Of a stretch of 64,000 nt of DNA, positions 43,876 through 54,098 are shown one piece after another; positions within the stretch are counted from its first letter, which is position 1; every line of letters starts with the position of its first letter. This DNA comes from Xanthoparmelia taractica. Taxonomy: Eukaryota; Ascomycota; Lecanoromycetes; Lecanorales; Parmeliaceae. A program made the position numbers and the translations under genes. The notes under the pieces were generated by a model, which was not told the origin of the DNA, ran no database searches, and saw nothing but the letters and a program-made list of their open reading frames with translations. Where the stretch lies: NCBI GenBank assembly GCA_033085395.1, contig JANQBS010000181.1, positions 1 to 64,000 on the forward strand. Direction: 5' to 3'.

Positions 43876-46800
43876 TTATTTCCCCATCTGCTCCATCTCA
43901 TGCATCTTCCTGAACCGTTCCATCTTCTCCGCCTGCTTCTTCCTTTCCTCCTCAGCTTTCCACTGCCTGTATTCTTCATCCTCATCCGGCGCCACACTAA
44001 TTCCCGTGGAAGTAGCACCCAAAAGCTGTGGGGTGATCGGTGGAGTGGCCGTTTGTTTCGTAAAAGCTTCGCTTTCCCGGAGGACAGGTGCTTGCTCGCC
44101 TGAGCGACTCGGCCTCACTGCTCGCTGATAGCTATATTTTTTGCCAGACGGAGTGTCTATGCCGCGCTCAGGGTCGTATGCATCGTTGCGTATCTCAAAC
44201 GCGTGCGCCTTTTGTTCATGGGTCTCGCCGTGCATGACGCTTTGGAGGTAGTCGTCGAATTCCGCGCTCGTTGTAGCCACCGCCTTGAAGTGCTGGTCTT
44301 TGAGCCTCGGCCTGAATGGTAGCCTCTCGCCTGTCTGTTCGCACTTTTGGCATTCATCTTGGAAGTCGTACTCGGCCAGTGCGACGGCTGTTTGGAAAGC
44401 GTTGCGGATCTGACGGCCATTCCATCGCTTGCCGTCTTTCCAGTGTCTCCTGGCGAAAGCTTCAATCTCAGTTTTATCAAAAAAGATATCGCGGTGTGAC
44501 TTGCTCAGTCGGTTCAGATTCATTGCCCAGACTTCAAAAGTCTGATTTTCGCTGAGTGGGGGATAGTACAAGGAGATATGTATGCGGCTCTTGAAGGCTT
44601 CGTCGAAAGACCCGATACGGTTGGTGGTCAGAAACAGTATGCCGGAATAATACTCAAGAGTGCGAAGGAAAACGGAAACGAGGGCATTGCGGTCAATGCT
44701 GTCTCCGCCTCGTTCTCGCTTAGCAAGAAAAATGTCGGCTTCATCCAGTAAAAGCACACATCCCCACCTGCGGGCTAAAAGGAATATATCCTCAAGGTTT
44801 TCCTCAACGTCATAAGCAGTCTGGCCAATATCACCGCACGTGATAGGAAACAAGGGTCTCCCAGTGTAAGACGCCACACTTTCGGCTGTTGATGTCTTGC
44901 CCACTCCAGGGACCCCATGAAGTAGAATGATCAAGCCCTTGCCTTTCCCACGGATGAGATCGATTTGTTGCCTATCCCTGCTCTCAGGTCGTGAGCCAAG
45001 GGAATGACTCTTTACCAAAGCCTTTACAATCTTCTTGTATTCATCCGGAATGACTAAGTCATCGAAACCAGAATTTTGGCCGTCAAGTGAGTCGTTTTCC
45101 TTGACCTCCTGCAAAAGATCAACATTCAATGGGACTGTAGCAATGACTCAGCATCCATGATCCTTCAGTAATGGCAGCCGTAGACATACCCCATTTGCGG
45201 CTTCGCAAAGAGAAGCCATGTACCCGATACGGTAAGAGGATGAGTTGATCTTCGGTCAGAATATGAGAAACACCTCGGGATTCGAGAAACATTCCATGTG
45301 ATTCGACGTTGAGGAACCTGTCCATTCGCAGCTTGTCAAAAAGTGTATCATCGACGAGACCATTATGATCTATTTGCAGGCATGGGTTTTTCACTTCCGC
45401 TGAGCAAATATCCTCGTACACCTCCCTTTCATCAGCCTTCGTCGCCCTTGAGGTCCTATCTGGGGTTTGTGCTTAGCGTATTCGGGATGCCTGTATGATT
45501 GCGTGAAATCAATAATAACCTCACTATCAATCTGGGCCCAAGCAACGAGCATCAGCATTGTATTCTCACATTGATAGCTCACTACTTATACTTACCTCTT
45601 CCTGTGGCTCACTAAGACTCAGTCCTTCGTATCTTTTGTGCTGAAAGTTATGGATACACCTCAAGTTGTGTTATCATCCTGTCCTCCTCATACTCGAGTA
45701 TACTAATAGTATCCTGTACAGGGCCAAATCTCTCGCCATCAAAATCGAATTTCATGCAGTCGATATTGAAAGGTGACACCTGGGAGTGTCGGCCTATGGC
45801 CGGTTTTGCTTCGGCACCTTTATGGTTACGTGTAATGTCCACGGTTGTCAACAGTGGCCGGCCTCCACTGACGTGAATCACTCGGTAGGCTTGATGAGGC
45901 TTTCTGGAAGTCACCACAACGTCGCCTGGTTGAAAAAGATACCAAAGGTGCTCAAAGCTAATCTTCGAGATTGCTCGGTCACGAATGGCATTATGCAGTG
46001 TCAGCAATGACCCCAAGCGCGAATCAATAGTATTGACGAGCAGCTGCAAGTGGTCCCTGGCATCCTTAAGGCAGGTGCACACATAGTGAGTTTCTCCGGG
46101 GGCAGGATCCTCTTTTGGTGCCATATTCGAAGGCTCCGAGACTTTGGTTAAGGGGTCATCAACTGGTAAGCTGCTGGGCGATTCGGGTCCCACTTCAGTA
46201 TCGTCTTCCGACTCCTCCTCCTGGTCTTTAGACGCGCTCGATTTTACCTTTGAATGGTGGTTTTTCAGAGCGTCCCTTTTCTGTAGAATATTGGAGACGT
46301 AGGTATGCGAATATTCGACATCGTCTCTTTTCGGCCCCAAAATGCGAACAACTTCACTCAAAACACTAGCTAGGCTACGAGATAGGTGCTTTGCCTCGAC
46401 ACCATCCACGTTGGATTTGTTCAGGAGCTCCACACATTTTCGAATCTGTTTCTCGTAGATTATAATGTGCTTGAAGGGATAGATCCAAGCATATCTTTCA
46501 CTGATATATTCGCCGCTCAATAGCTCTATCAGTATTAAGGGCCATGGAGAACTGAATGCGATTCTTGCGGTATCCGAGAGTCCCAGGCGTCGGACGTCCG
46601 GTGCATGACCATCGTCGTTGTGATTGACACCTGGAACACTAGGCTGAAGTTCTATCTGCTGGCTGTGAGTGCTAGGGATAACCGATTCAGGCTGGGATGA
46701 GAAATTTCCTGTGGCGGTAGCCAAGAAAATAGAAGCTTTATCCCACTTGTTCCTTTGACGGCCATCCTTCCAGTCTTTCAAGCTAAATTGCATGACTTTC

Positions 46801-47415
46801 AGAGGCAATGGGTCGGCACATGGTGAATTGAGAGCCAATGTATGATCGCTGCTAGTTGACAGCGAAATTAGAACAAGAGCAAGACCATTTTTAGAAACTG
46901 ATGCTGCATATGACTTGCCTTCCTTCATTCGGCCTCTCCTTAGAACCGAGCTCATATTGTAACTCCAGTAATTCTTTTTCTACCGTACGAACGCGGATTT
47001 CGAGGCCCTCAGTGTAGAGTGCTGCCACTCGCGCATATTTAGTTCCGTATTGCTTGTGCGTCGCAACCAATTCACTGGACCCCCTTCCGTGATCAATTTG
47101 AAGGTCAAGTTTGTGATACATGAGGGCGTAGCTGTCGATACTGGCATTGTCCTTGAAGTCGTCGGTAGGCGAGGTTTCGTCTTCTTTCATATTCGCTTGT
47201 TCTCCGCCAATCCCAGCCTCAGCGGAGTCTGAAGCCAGACCATGATGAGGGAATTCATGAGGCTGTAAATCCTCCTCATTCCCTCCATGCTGTACCGGCT
47301 GAGAATGAGCCTCCGTTGCTTGTACACGGGGCGTAGCGGTGTTCAGAGATGCAGTAGTGGCGACTCGTTGAAGCTCTTCGGATGCATAGTCACCAGGAGT
47401 CGAGGTTGAATCCAT
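43876..47415 (-). CDS. BCS1-like AAA+ ATPase gene, frame interrupted
   Basis: Several exons. The N-terminal part (47415 to about 46940) is low-complexity and helical. 46955-45648 has the region common to large fungal AAA proteins (FEHLWYLFQPGDVVVTS, then PFNIDCMKFDFDGERFGP). 45190-45430 has LLPYRVHGFSLRSRKW. 45134-43876 encodes the AAA+ core: Walker A HGVPGVGKTSTAE, Walker B CVLLLDEADIF, sensor FLTTNRIGSF and Arg-finger FKSRIHISLYYP. The C-terminus is a Lys/Glu coiled coil. Introns at 45189-45135 (55 bp) and about 45588-45524 are clear. The frame breaks near 45650, after LEVYP, where ~25 family residues also seem absent, and again near 45440, between KPQIG and ADEREVYEDI. The gene may be a pseudogene, or the assembly has indels. 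The 47-kb exon junction (46955/46891) is uncertain. Confidence 0.65.
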
Positions 47416-48090
47416 GACAATGGGTGGAATTCAGAAAAATCAAACGACTGAAAGAAGAACCTCCTGACTTTCAGCTAGTAACAGAGAGCTAGAGCATAAT
47501 GTATAGATCGGACTTATCCGCAGGTCATTAGGTAAAGTAGAATAATATACTAATCTTGCATCAGATATCTTAGAAAGAGTAACTGGTTGTGGATAAGTTC
47601 TAGCGGATGATTGCTATGAAATGAATATTATAACGAGCTTGTGCTGAGAACGTGGATTGAAAAAAGCCTGAAAAAGGGGAGAAGAGGGAATGACAAAGGT
47701 TGATTCTACTTCACTTGAGCACATGGAAGATCAGGTTGAGAGAGGCTGCAACACACCTTGGGAATCGGCCAATCAATAAACGCTATCGCAGCTGCCATTA
47801 TTCCGGTAAATCTCGAAAAGGGTTACATTTTGCTGAGGCTGCTGAGATGGTGGTCACCCTGCATGACTTTATTTGTCAATGGGGACGAGGCCAGATAAAC
47901 CTAATTAATTTGATTGGTCCCAACCCCACCTTTCGCTCGGGGATGGACAAGGCTGTGGGAGATGTAAGCTGGCAGTTCTTACGCCCAACTTCATTTGAGA
48001 CTCAGGAGGATTGACTTGTGGCAAGGATCAGTCTTTTGCACCGTAAACACTCATGAGTGTTCAGCTTTAACCAATCCCTTTTGCTGTGAT
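47416..48090. promoter_or_regulatory. Divergent promoter region of AAA and DUF7708-like genes
   Basis: 675 bp separate two divergent start codons (47415 on - and 48091 on +). No other gene is supported; the open frame at 47700-48014 has no domain. A shared bidirectional promoter is inferred from spacing alone, and no motif was recognised. Confidence 0.4.
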
Positions 48091-50302
48091 ATGGAAGGTC
48101 CAAACGACACTCTTCTCAGTGCAACCCCTGGAGACTTCTATGAGAGCGTAATACAGTATCCTGTAGACGACGCAGGCAGATGGATGCAAAACCGGCTCGA
48201 CGGTACAGTTCATCCGGCTTTCAATACCGATGTTGATGGCCTTGTTTACGACAGTGACAAAGGGAAATTTGCGCTGCTGGCGGACCATGACCCATTCGAC
48301 TTGTATGTGAGCCTGTACGAAGATCAGAATGACAATGGGTACTGAAATCCTCAAGGGTGACTATATACAAACAAGCGAAGATTCAGAAACGAGCCTTTAT
48401 TGCGACGGTCAACAGATATAATGCAGTTGCCAGAGAAAGTGGATCCATGCTGATAGACACCGATGGAGACTACAACTGGAGTGATGTCTTGTCTGCACAA
48501 GAGACCTTTTCTCAAGAACGTCAGAACGTGACTTCAGGAGGTGTTAAGGGATTTGTGTACAAACAGATGCGAAGATTTGGAGATAACAGCGAGACCTTTC
48601 AGTCGTGGCTCAAGTTGCTGCCAACAGAATCTCACTATCTTTCTGTACTCTGCGGGGGTTTGACGTTAATCCTTGGTGTTCGCCGTCTCCTATACTTGAG
48701 ACCTTTGATTCGTAGCTACTGACGTTTCCTAGACCGCAAAAAAAATCTCTGAAATTCGAGAAAGCGTCCGGAACTTCATTGATGATCTCCCCCGGAGGAT
48801 TTCCAAAGCAAAGGAATATATCGACATCTTTAAAGATTCTGCGGAGCTGCATCAGTGTAGTGCTGACCTTTATTGTGCCATCTTAAGCACGCTGGACAAT
48901 GTTGTTCAGATCTATCAAAAGCATGTTGCGCGTAAGAGTCGACTCGATGCTGTTCGATAGACAGCGTGACTGATTCATTTTAGACAGAATTGCCTCCGCA
49001 TTCTTCAAACAAAAACGAAGTGAGAGAGAGCTTCAAGACAAAATCGAACATGTACAAGACTGCGCGGACAGACTTGTAGTCCAGGCGAACATCTGCTCAA
49101 TGCAGAATCAGAAACGCCTTGTCGATGGAGGAAAGGACCTGACGAAATTAGTAGTGACATCGACAAGGAAGCAGGACCGTGGTTTTACGACGGTTGTTCT
49201 CCAGCAGAACGAGTTGATGGAGGCTTTCCAGTCACAAGAAAAGCGAATACAATCTCAGCAGAACTTGCTGGAAAGCCAAGAAAACCTACTTAACCAAATG
49301 CTGAACACTCTGAAGGCGACCCCTCTCCGAATTTCTCATGAACCACCTAAGTTCACGTACCTTGAAAGTGAAGGTTCACTTGACGGCTATCGGACCCCTC
49401 GAGGCCGTTCCCCATCCCCGGGCGTAAGTCATCAAGACCAAGAGAAAGATCGCCAACGGCTCGGCGATCTTTTAAGAGCTCTAAATTTCGATCGCGCAGC
49501 TGAGACCGCAGCCAAAGACGCTTCTGTTCTTCTGCACATAGTCGGCAACCTGAGCTTCGGCTCACAAGATCGCGCAGTAGCACTAATCACGTCATCGGTC
49601 ATGCAGAAATGGTTGACGAGTACCGTATCACTTCCACTTATTGTCAACGGGCATATGTTTTCCAGCGAGGGGGAAAACAGGCAGTCACCACTTTCGTACT
49701 TCTGCGCCAAGCTTATGAACAGCATCCTCCCGTCCAGAACGTCCTCACAGACGGCAAAGAATCGTGGCGTCTTCGCCGTGCAATGGTTCTGCGGGCAGCA
49801 CACCAACTTCAATGACTATGGGCCGGGAATGTCAGACTATGATGCTCATCCGCCTGGTATGCTGAGCAATATGCTTGGGCAGCTCATCGTACAGCTTCTT
49901 GAGTGTCCATCCATACTGCAGCTCGACCATATGTCCGTCTCAAGCAATGATCCGCCGCTCTCCGAGCTCTGTGATCTGTTTGTTTTGCTGGTAGAAGCGC
50001 TGCCGAGGGGCTCCATGTTGTTCATTGTGATCGACGGGATCTCCTACTATGAGGATGAGGAGCGCCGAGAGGAATGTATGGAGGTAGTGTCAATGCTGAC
50101 GGAAATCACACGCGGAGGCCCAGGATTCAGGAATGAATGCCTGACGAAATTGCTAGTGACGGCTCCATTGAGGTCACACTGTGTTCAGGATTTGTTCGAA
50201 GATACGGAGATCTTGAACTTGGACGAGTACATACCTCCAAACGGAGGCTTCACAGCATTGCAGTGGGATATGAGTGTTGGCAGAGTGATAATCGATACTT
50301 GA
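48091..50302 (+). CDS. DUF7708-like STAND-family protein without clear P-loop
   Basis: Four exons, 48091-48306, 48381-48677, 48733-48931 and 48984-50302, all in phase, give 676 residues. The middle (~residues 75-240) has LLPTESHYLSVLCGGLTLILG, then VRNFIDDLPRRISKAKEYID and SADLYCAILSTLDNVVQIYQ, the pattern of DUF7708, an N-terminal domain found in fungal STAND proteins. A Gln-rich coiled coil follows (EKRIQSQQNLLESQENLLNQ). The C-terminal ~280 residues resemble an NTPase half: HPPGMLSNMLGQLIVQLL and a Walker-B-like SMLFIVIDGISYYEDEE. No GxxxxGK[ST] P-loop is visible, so ATP hydrolysis is doubtful. The first junction (48306/48381) is the least certain. It diverges from the AAA+ gene and is probably a regulator or sensor of self/non-self type; this is inference from family. 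Confidence 0.75.
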
Positions 50303-50988
50303 AATATAAACAAGGTGTTGTGGTGCAAAGTTTACGGGAAGGTGCCATCCAGTGCCAAGCTTCACAAAGTACCTTAGCGGAAGGCTGTGAAAATACTTTG
50401 GTAAGTGATAGAAGGCTTTCTGTAGAGAATATACTATTATGAATTACTATGGATAGACCATAATATATATAGGCATGTCGTTGGCGTACACCCTCTATCC
50501 CCCAAGCATTGTGGTATTTCCTCCCCTTACGCTCCCTCTGAAACTCTCACTATACGTCGTACGACTGCCTAGAGTCACGATAATTGAGTCCTTGTATATA
50601 CCTAGTCTAGGTGTCAAGTTCTAATACGGAAGTTACAAGTGACTTTTCTCGTATCGCTCGCCAAATTCGAGGCATGAGGATGAGAATGTTTGAGTAGGAT
50701 CTACTAAAGGACCAATCCCTCTGGTATTTACTGCAATTTTGACGACGATTGACTCTCTTAATGACCTTATTGGCTCGCCGCAGCACCGTTGACACTATTG
50801 GTTGAATTCGGGAGTTACCCCACCGCGAAGAAGTATAAAGATGACCCAATCGATAAGCAATTCGGAAATGCCAGGAAGCAGTACTCGGATGATGCCGATC
50901 ACCCCAACAATGTGCCATCGAAAAGGTTCTCAAAAGAGAAGTGATCTTTGCTAGTAAAGAGGGGAGGACACCGCAGTAAGTCTCTCCC
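50303..50988. other. Intergenic, no gene seen
   Basis: Spacer between convergent genes. The open frame at 50607-51095 on the - strand overlaps the last exon of the next gene in another frame and has no domain. Confidence 0.35.
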
Positions 50989-52402
50989 TCAACTTCTCTC
51001 GCAGAGATCGCCGTATTCATCATCGGATCTGCCACCTCGCTCTTGTTCGTCGGTAGAGACTGACGATCGATCAGATTCGACAGTCCTATTGCCATTAGAC
51101 AGCTCGGAGTATTTCTTCTGGATGAAGGCCTTGGAGTACTTGGCTGCGCCGGCGCGTTGCATGCTTTCGCCGATCAGTTGCCATTTCGAGCGCTGGTACT
51201 CGGCTTCGACTTCGGCGGCGGCGTCGAGAAGACGTTTTCCCTTTTGTGGATCGATGTTAGTTTAGTTTGACGGACGCAAACGCGGTGTTTGATGGCTGAT
51301 GAGATGGCAGACTGAAAGATCATCGCTGTTCAGCGTGTTTGGGCCTGAAAGAAAACAAGGAGACGAATAGCTTATTAGACAGAGAAAAATAGGTTATGAG
51401 GATTTTTAGTGGCATAATTCGTACTAGGACATTTATCCGGGGCCAAGGTGGATGGCTATAGAGGGTTTACAGTGTAGCTTGACGAAAGTGTTTTCTCTAT
51501 TGGCTACTCGGCTGCGAAATTTTGCCGCGCAAGAAGCCCACATGCAATCTTCCACAAGAGTTATAGACCACGTGGGTTTTATAGCCTTTTCTGTCCCAAT
51601 TGTAGAGGCGCGTAGAGCCATCTCTCGACCCACAAGCAGTGCCAAGGGAACAAAGCAAGACGAAGAGGTAGGATTCAGGAGAAACACGTACATCACCTGG
51701 CTCCAGTCGCGTCATATGGTCCTTGATACGACTGTAACGGTTTGGTAATGTGCTCGGAGCCGGCCGTTCGCCCGTCAGCTCCTCCCAAGCTGTTCGGATC
51801 TCCACCCAGCTGCATCCTTTGCGCTTCATCTTCATCAGCATCTTATCTGCAGGGCTAGCTGTCTTCCACGAACGCGAGATATCACGCGTAGACATGTGAC
51901 TTTTGGCAGCAGCACGTTTTCGAGGCTCGCCTCTGACGGTGGTCTCAATGTTCTGTCCAGTCACTCCATTTGCTGGGATGGCAACGGGTTCATCCCTGAC
52001 ACGATTATCATCATTGTGAGATAACCTATTTTGGGGAGTATTTTGCTCCGTTGGATCGTGTCCGTTAGTTGCCGGTTCAGCGGGTTCAGCGCTGGAAATG
52101 TAGTTCTGATCTTGTACTGTGCCCCTTCCGTTGGAAGTATGGTTGGACTTCTCTCGGTGAAGGTAGTCTGAGCCTGAGGATACTTCTTCTGACTTTACAC
52201 TCTCTTGTCGATCTATACCAGGTGAAAAGTCTGATCCTACGCTCTCGCCCTCACTTGATTCCTCCTCTATGTCTGTTGTGTGGATCTCAGATTCGCTGAT
52301 ATCCCACATGCTCAGCTCAGTTAGGCTGGAGGAACCTCTCGTATCTACGTTACTGGCATTTCCCCGATGATTGCCAGGCCAGTCAGCTTCCTTTCTAGGC
52401 AT
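50989..52402 (-). CDS. Myb/SANT-like nuclear protein
   Basis: Two main exons: 52402-51692 (start MPRKEADWPG) and 51240-50989, joined in phase 0 across a 451-bp intron starting GTACGT and ending after an AACTAAC branch site; a further small exon may lie inside. The product would be ~320 residues. An acidic, Ser-rich N-terminus is followed by RGEPRKRAAAKSHMSTR, then DKMLMKMKRKGCSWVEI and TLPNRYSRIKDHMTRLEPGD, and in the last exon KWQLIGESMQRAGAAKYS and FIQKKYSEL. This paired pattern (W.EI...W, NRYSR; W.LI, FIQKKY) is typical of fungal Myb/SANT-like DNA- or chromatin-binding proteins. An upstream in-phase exon starting at ATG 52676 or 52871 (MPSNPYKRRK...) is possible, but its junction is unresolved. 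Confidence 0.65.
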
Positions 52403-52871
52403 GGCAGAAGACTTATGGAGTTTTGACCAGGGCCCAAAAATGGTTGTAACCGCGGTGGCCATTAGCGCTGCTGTGTCCTGGCAGCACTTTGACAATGCTT
52501 AAAGTTTGCTTAATTGGAAATGCACCAGGACTGGTGCTGCGACTGGAACTTGGAGAGTCGTCAATGGGCAGTCCTGGTTCGACTTTCATGGAGGGGCGGA
52601 GTTGGGCAGCCTCGTATGTATTTCCGCTGTCCTCCATCTGGCTGGTCTTCCTTCTCTTATATGGGTTCGATGGCATTTTTCGGGGAATGGGTCTGTTCCC
52701 ATTGGATTCTAGCCGGCTTTCAGCACGTCTATCTCTTTTCGGAGTAATCCCATCTGGAATTGAGCTCGAGGGCAGTCTTGATCCTTGACCTGGTATCAGC
52801 AGTAGCAAAGGCAGATGTTCGGTGGAAAACAGAGCATTGGAGGTACATGGAGTCCCAGTCCCGATGGTCAT

Positions 52872-54098
52872 TTGAGGAGATCAGTGCGCGAGGAGCGGGA
52901 CCTCGATTACGGAACCCTTTTAGACGTGTTTACTAGGAAATACATCTGCCTAGGTAAAAGTAAGAGGTAAGAGCCGTGTTAGTAGTGCGCGGGGACGCGC
53001 CAAGCGGCGGCTACACGTAGAAATTGATCTGACTTCGCTCCAAGACATGCCAACATAGGCGACGCTCTCAGTCTCAGACAACGAGTCTTCCTCAATACTA
53101 ACAATCTGTCGCAAAGCTGCCCTTACAACATCTTGCCCGCCAGCTATTACCCTACCACCCTACGGGCCAATTCCACATAGCTCAACCCTCGATTAGCTAC
53201 CTTGGTCTTCTAGCGTCGCTCCCAGGTCCAGGCACTGCGATCTTTGCGCAGCAGGTAAGAAAAGAGAAAGCAATAAAATAAAATCAAGGGGCTGAGCGCG
53301 GCCGTACCCAGTTCCACCATATCTCAACCCTCGATCAGCTACCTCAGTCTTCTAAACTCGCTCCCAGCTCCAGGCACTGCGACCCTTGACCGGCTGGCGA
53401 GAAAAGAGAAAAGAAATAAATGGAATAAAAATCAGGGGGGACATCTGGACACTGTGCGCGCGGCACTAGAATAAGACTTTAATGTCCAACAAACGACACG
53501 GCTCTGGATGAGCGAAACGAAGAAGAAAAAGAAGGTCACGACCACCTGGAAATCGCACGTCCTGATATCCCAAGCGTCAGATGAGTGAGGGAGCTGTTGT
53601 GGATATTATGAGTATCGTAGCATTGCACACGGGCTCAATGGGCAATATCGGAAAACGTGAGGCTATAAGCAAGTCTACCTTAGGTGGCCTGGGGCAAGGA
53701 AGAGATTGGCTTGGGGACTTTGTGCCTGAGCAGATAGTGAATGCTAGACTCATGTCTTTACGGACACAATCACACTGGTCGATTCAGTAAATTGGTTTGC
53801 TGGTATTGGCACCTTTGCTGAGCAGCTTCTGTAACGCAAGGGCTGCGTCACCAAGCGGCTTTGAAGGCGTAGAGTTACTTGGGCGTAATAGGCCTCGATC
53901 AATTGCACTTGCCATAGAGATGGAGAGAGATTTGCAATGTACTCCGTAATGAGATGTTTCCTGCGGTTTACTCATGCATGCAGCCCATCTGTGACCCGTA
54001 CACCCTGCTGCCATACCCTCTACACCCTAGCTCAACGCTGCATAAATGCCAGTACGAATGCTTTCATCAACTCTTTAAAAACATCAAGATCATCAACG
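52872..54098. other. Intergenic with a duplicated segment
   Basis: No gene supported; the open frame 53581-53790 has no domain. Contains the ~125-bp direct duplication at 53171-53441 (annotated separately) and pyrimidine-rich sequence typical of promoters. Confidence 0.4.
53171..53441. repeat. Direct duplication, two ~125-bp copies
   Basis: Copy 1 (about 53171-53292) and copy 2 (about 53312-53441) both run TTCCAC.AT..CTCAACCCTCGAT, then AGCTACC, GTCTTCTA, TCGCTCCCAG, TCCAGGCACTGCGA, GAAAAGAGAAA, and ATAAAAATCA-type words in the same order, with scattered differences. A ~20-bp spacer separates them. No terminal inverted repeats or ORF were seen, so it is a local duplication of intergenic DNA. 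Confidence 0.75.

Noticed and set aside
45632..45650. 19-nt GTGTAT..TTTCAG stretch as an intron in the AAA+ gene
   Set aside because: It would restore the frame but is far below the minimum length for a spliceosomal intron, so a frame break is more likely.
53581..53790. 69-codon + strand frame
   Set aside because: No recognisable feature and it sits in spacer next to duplicated DNA.
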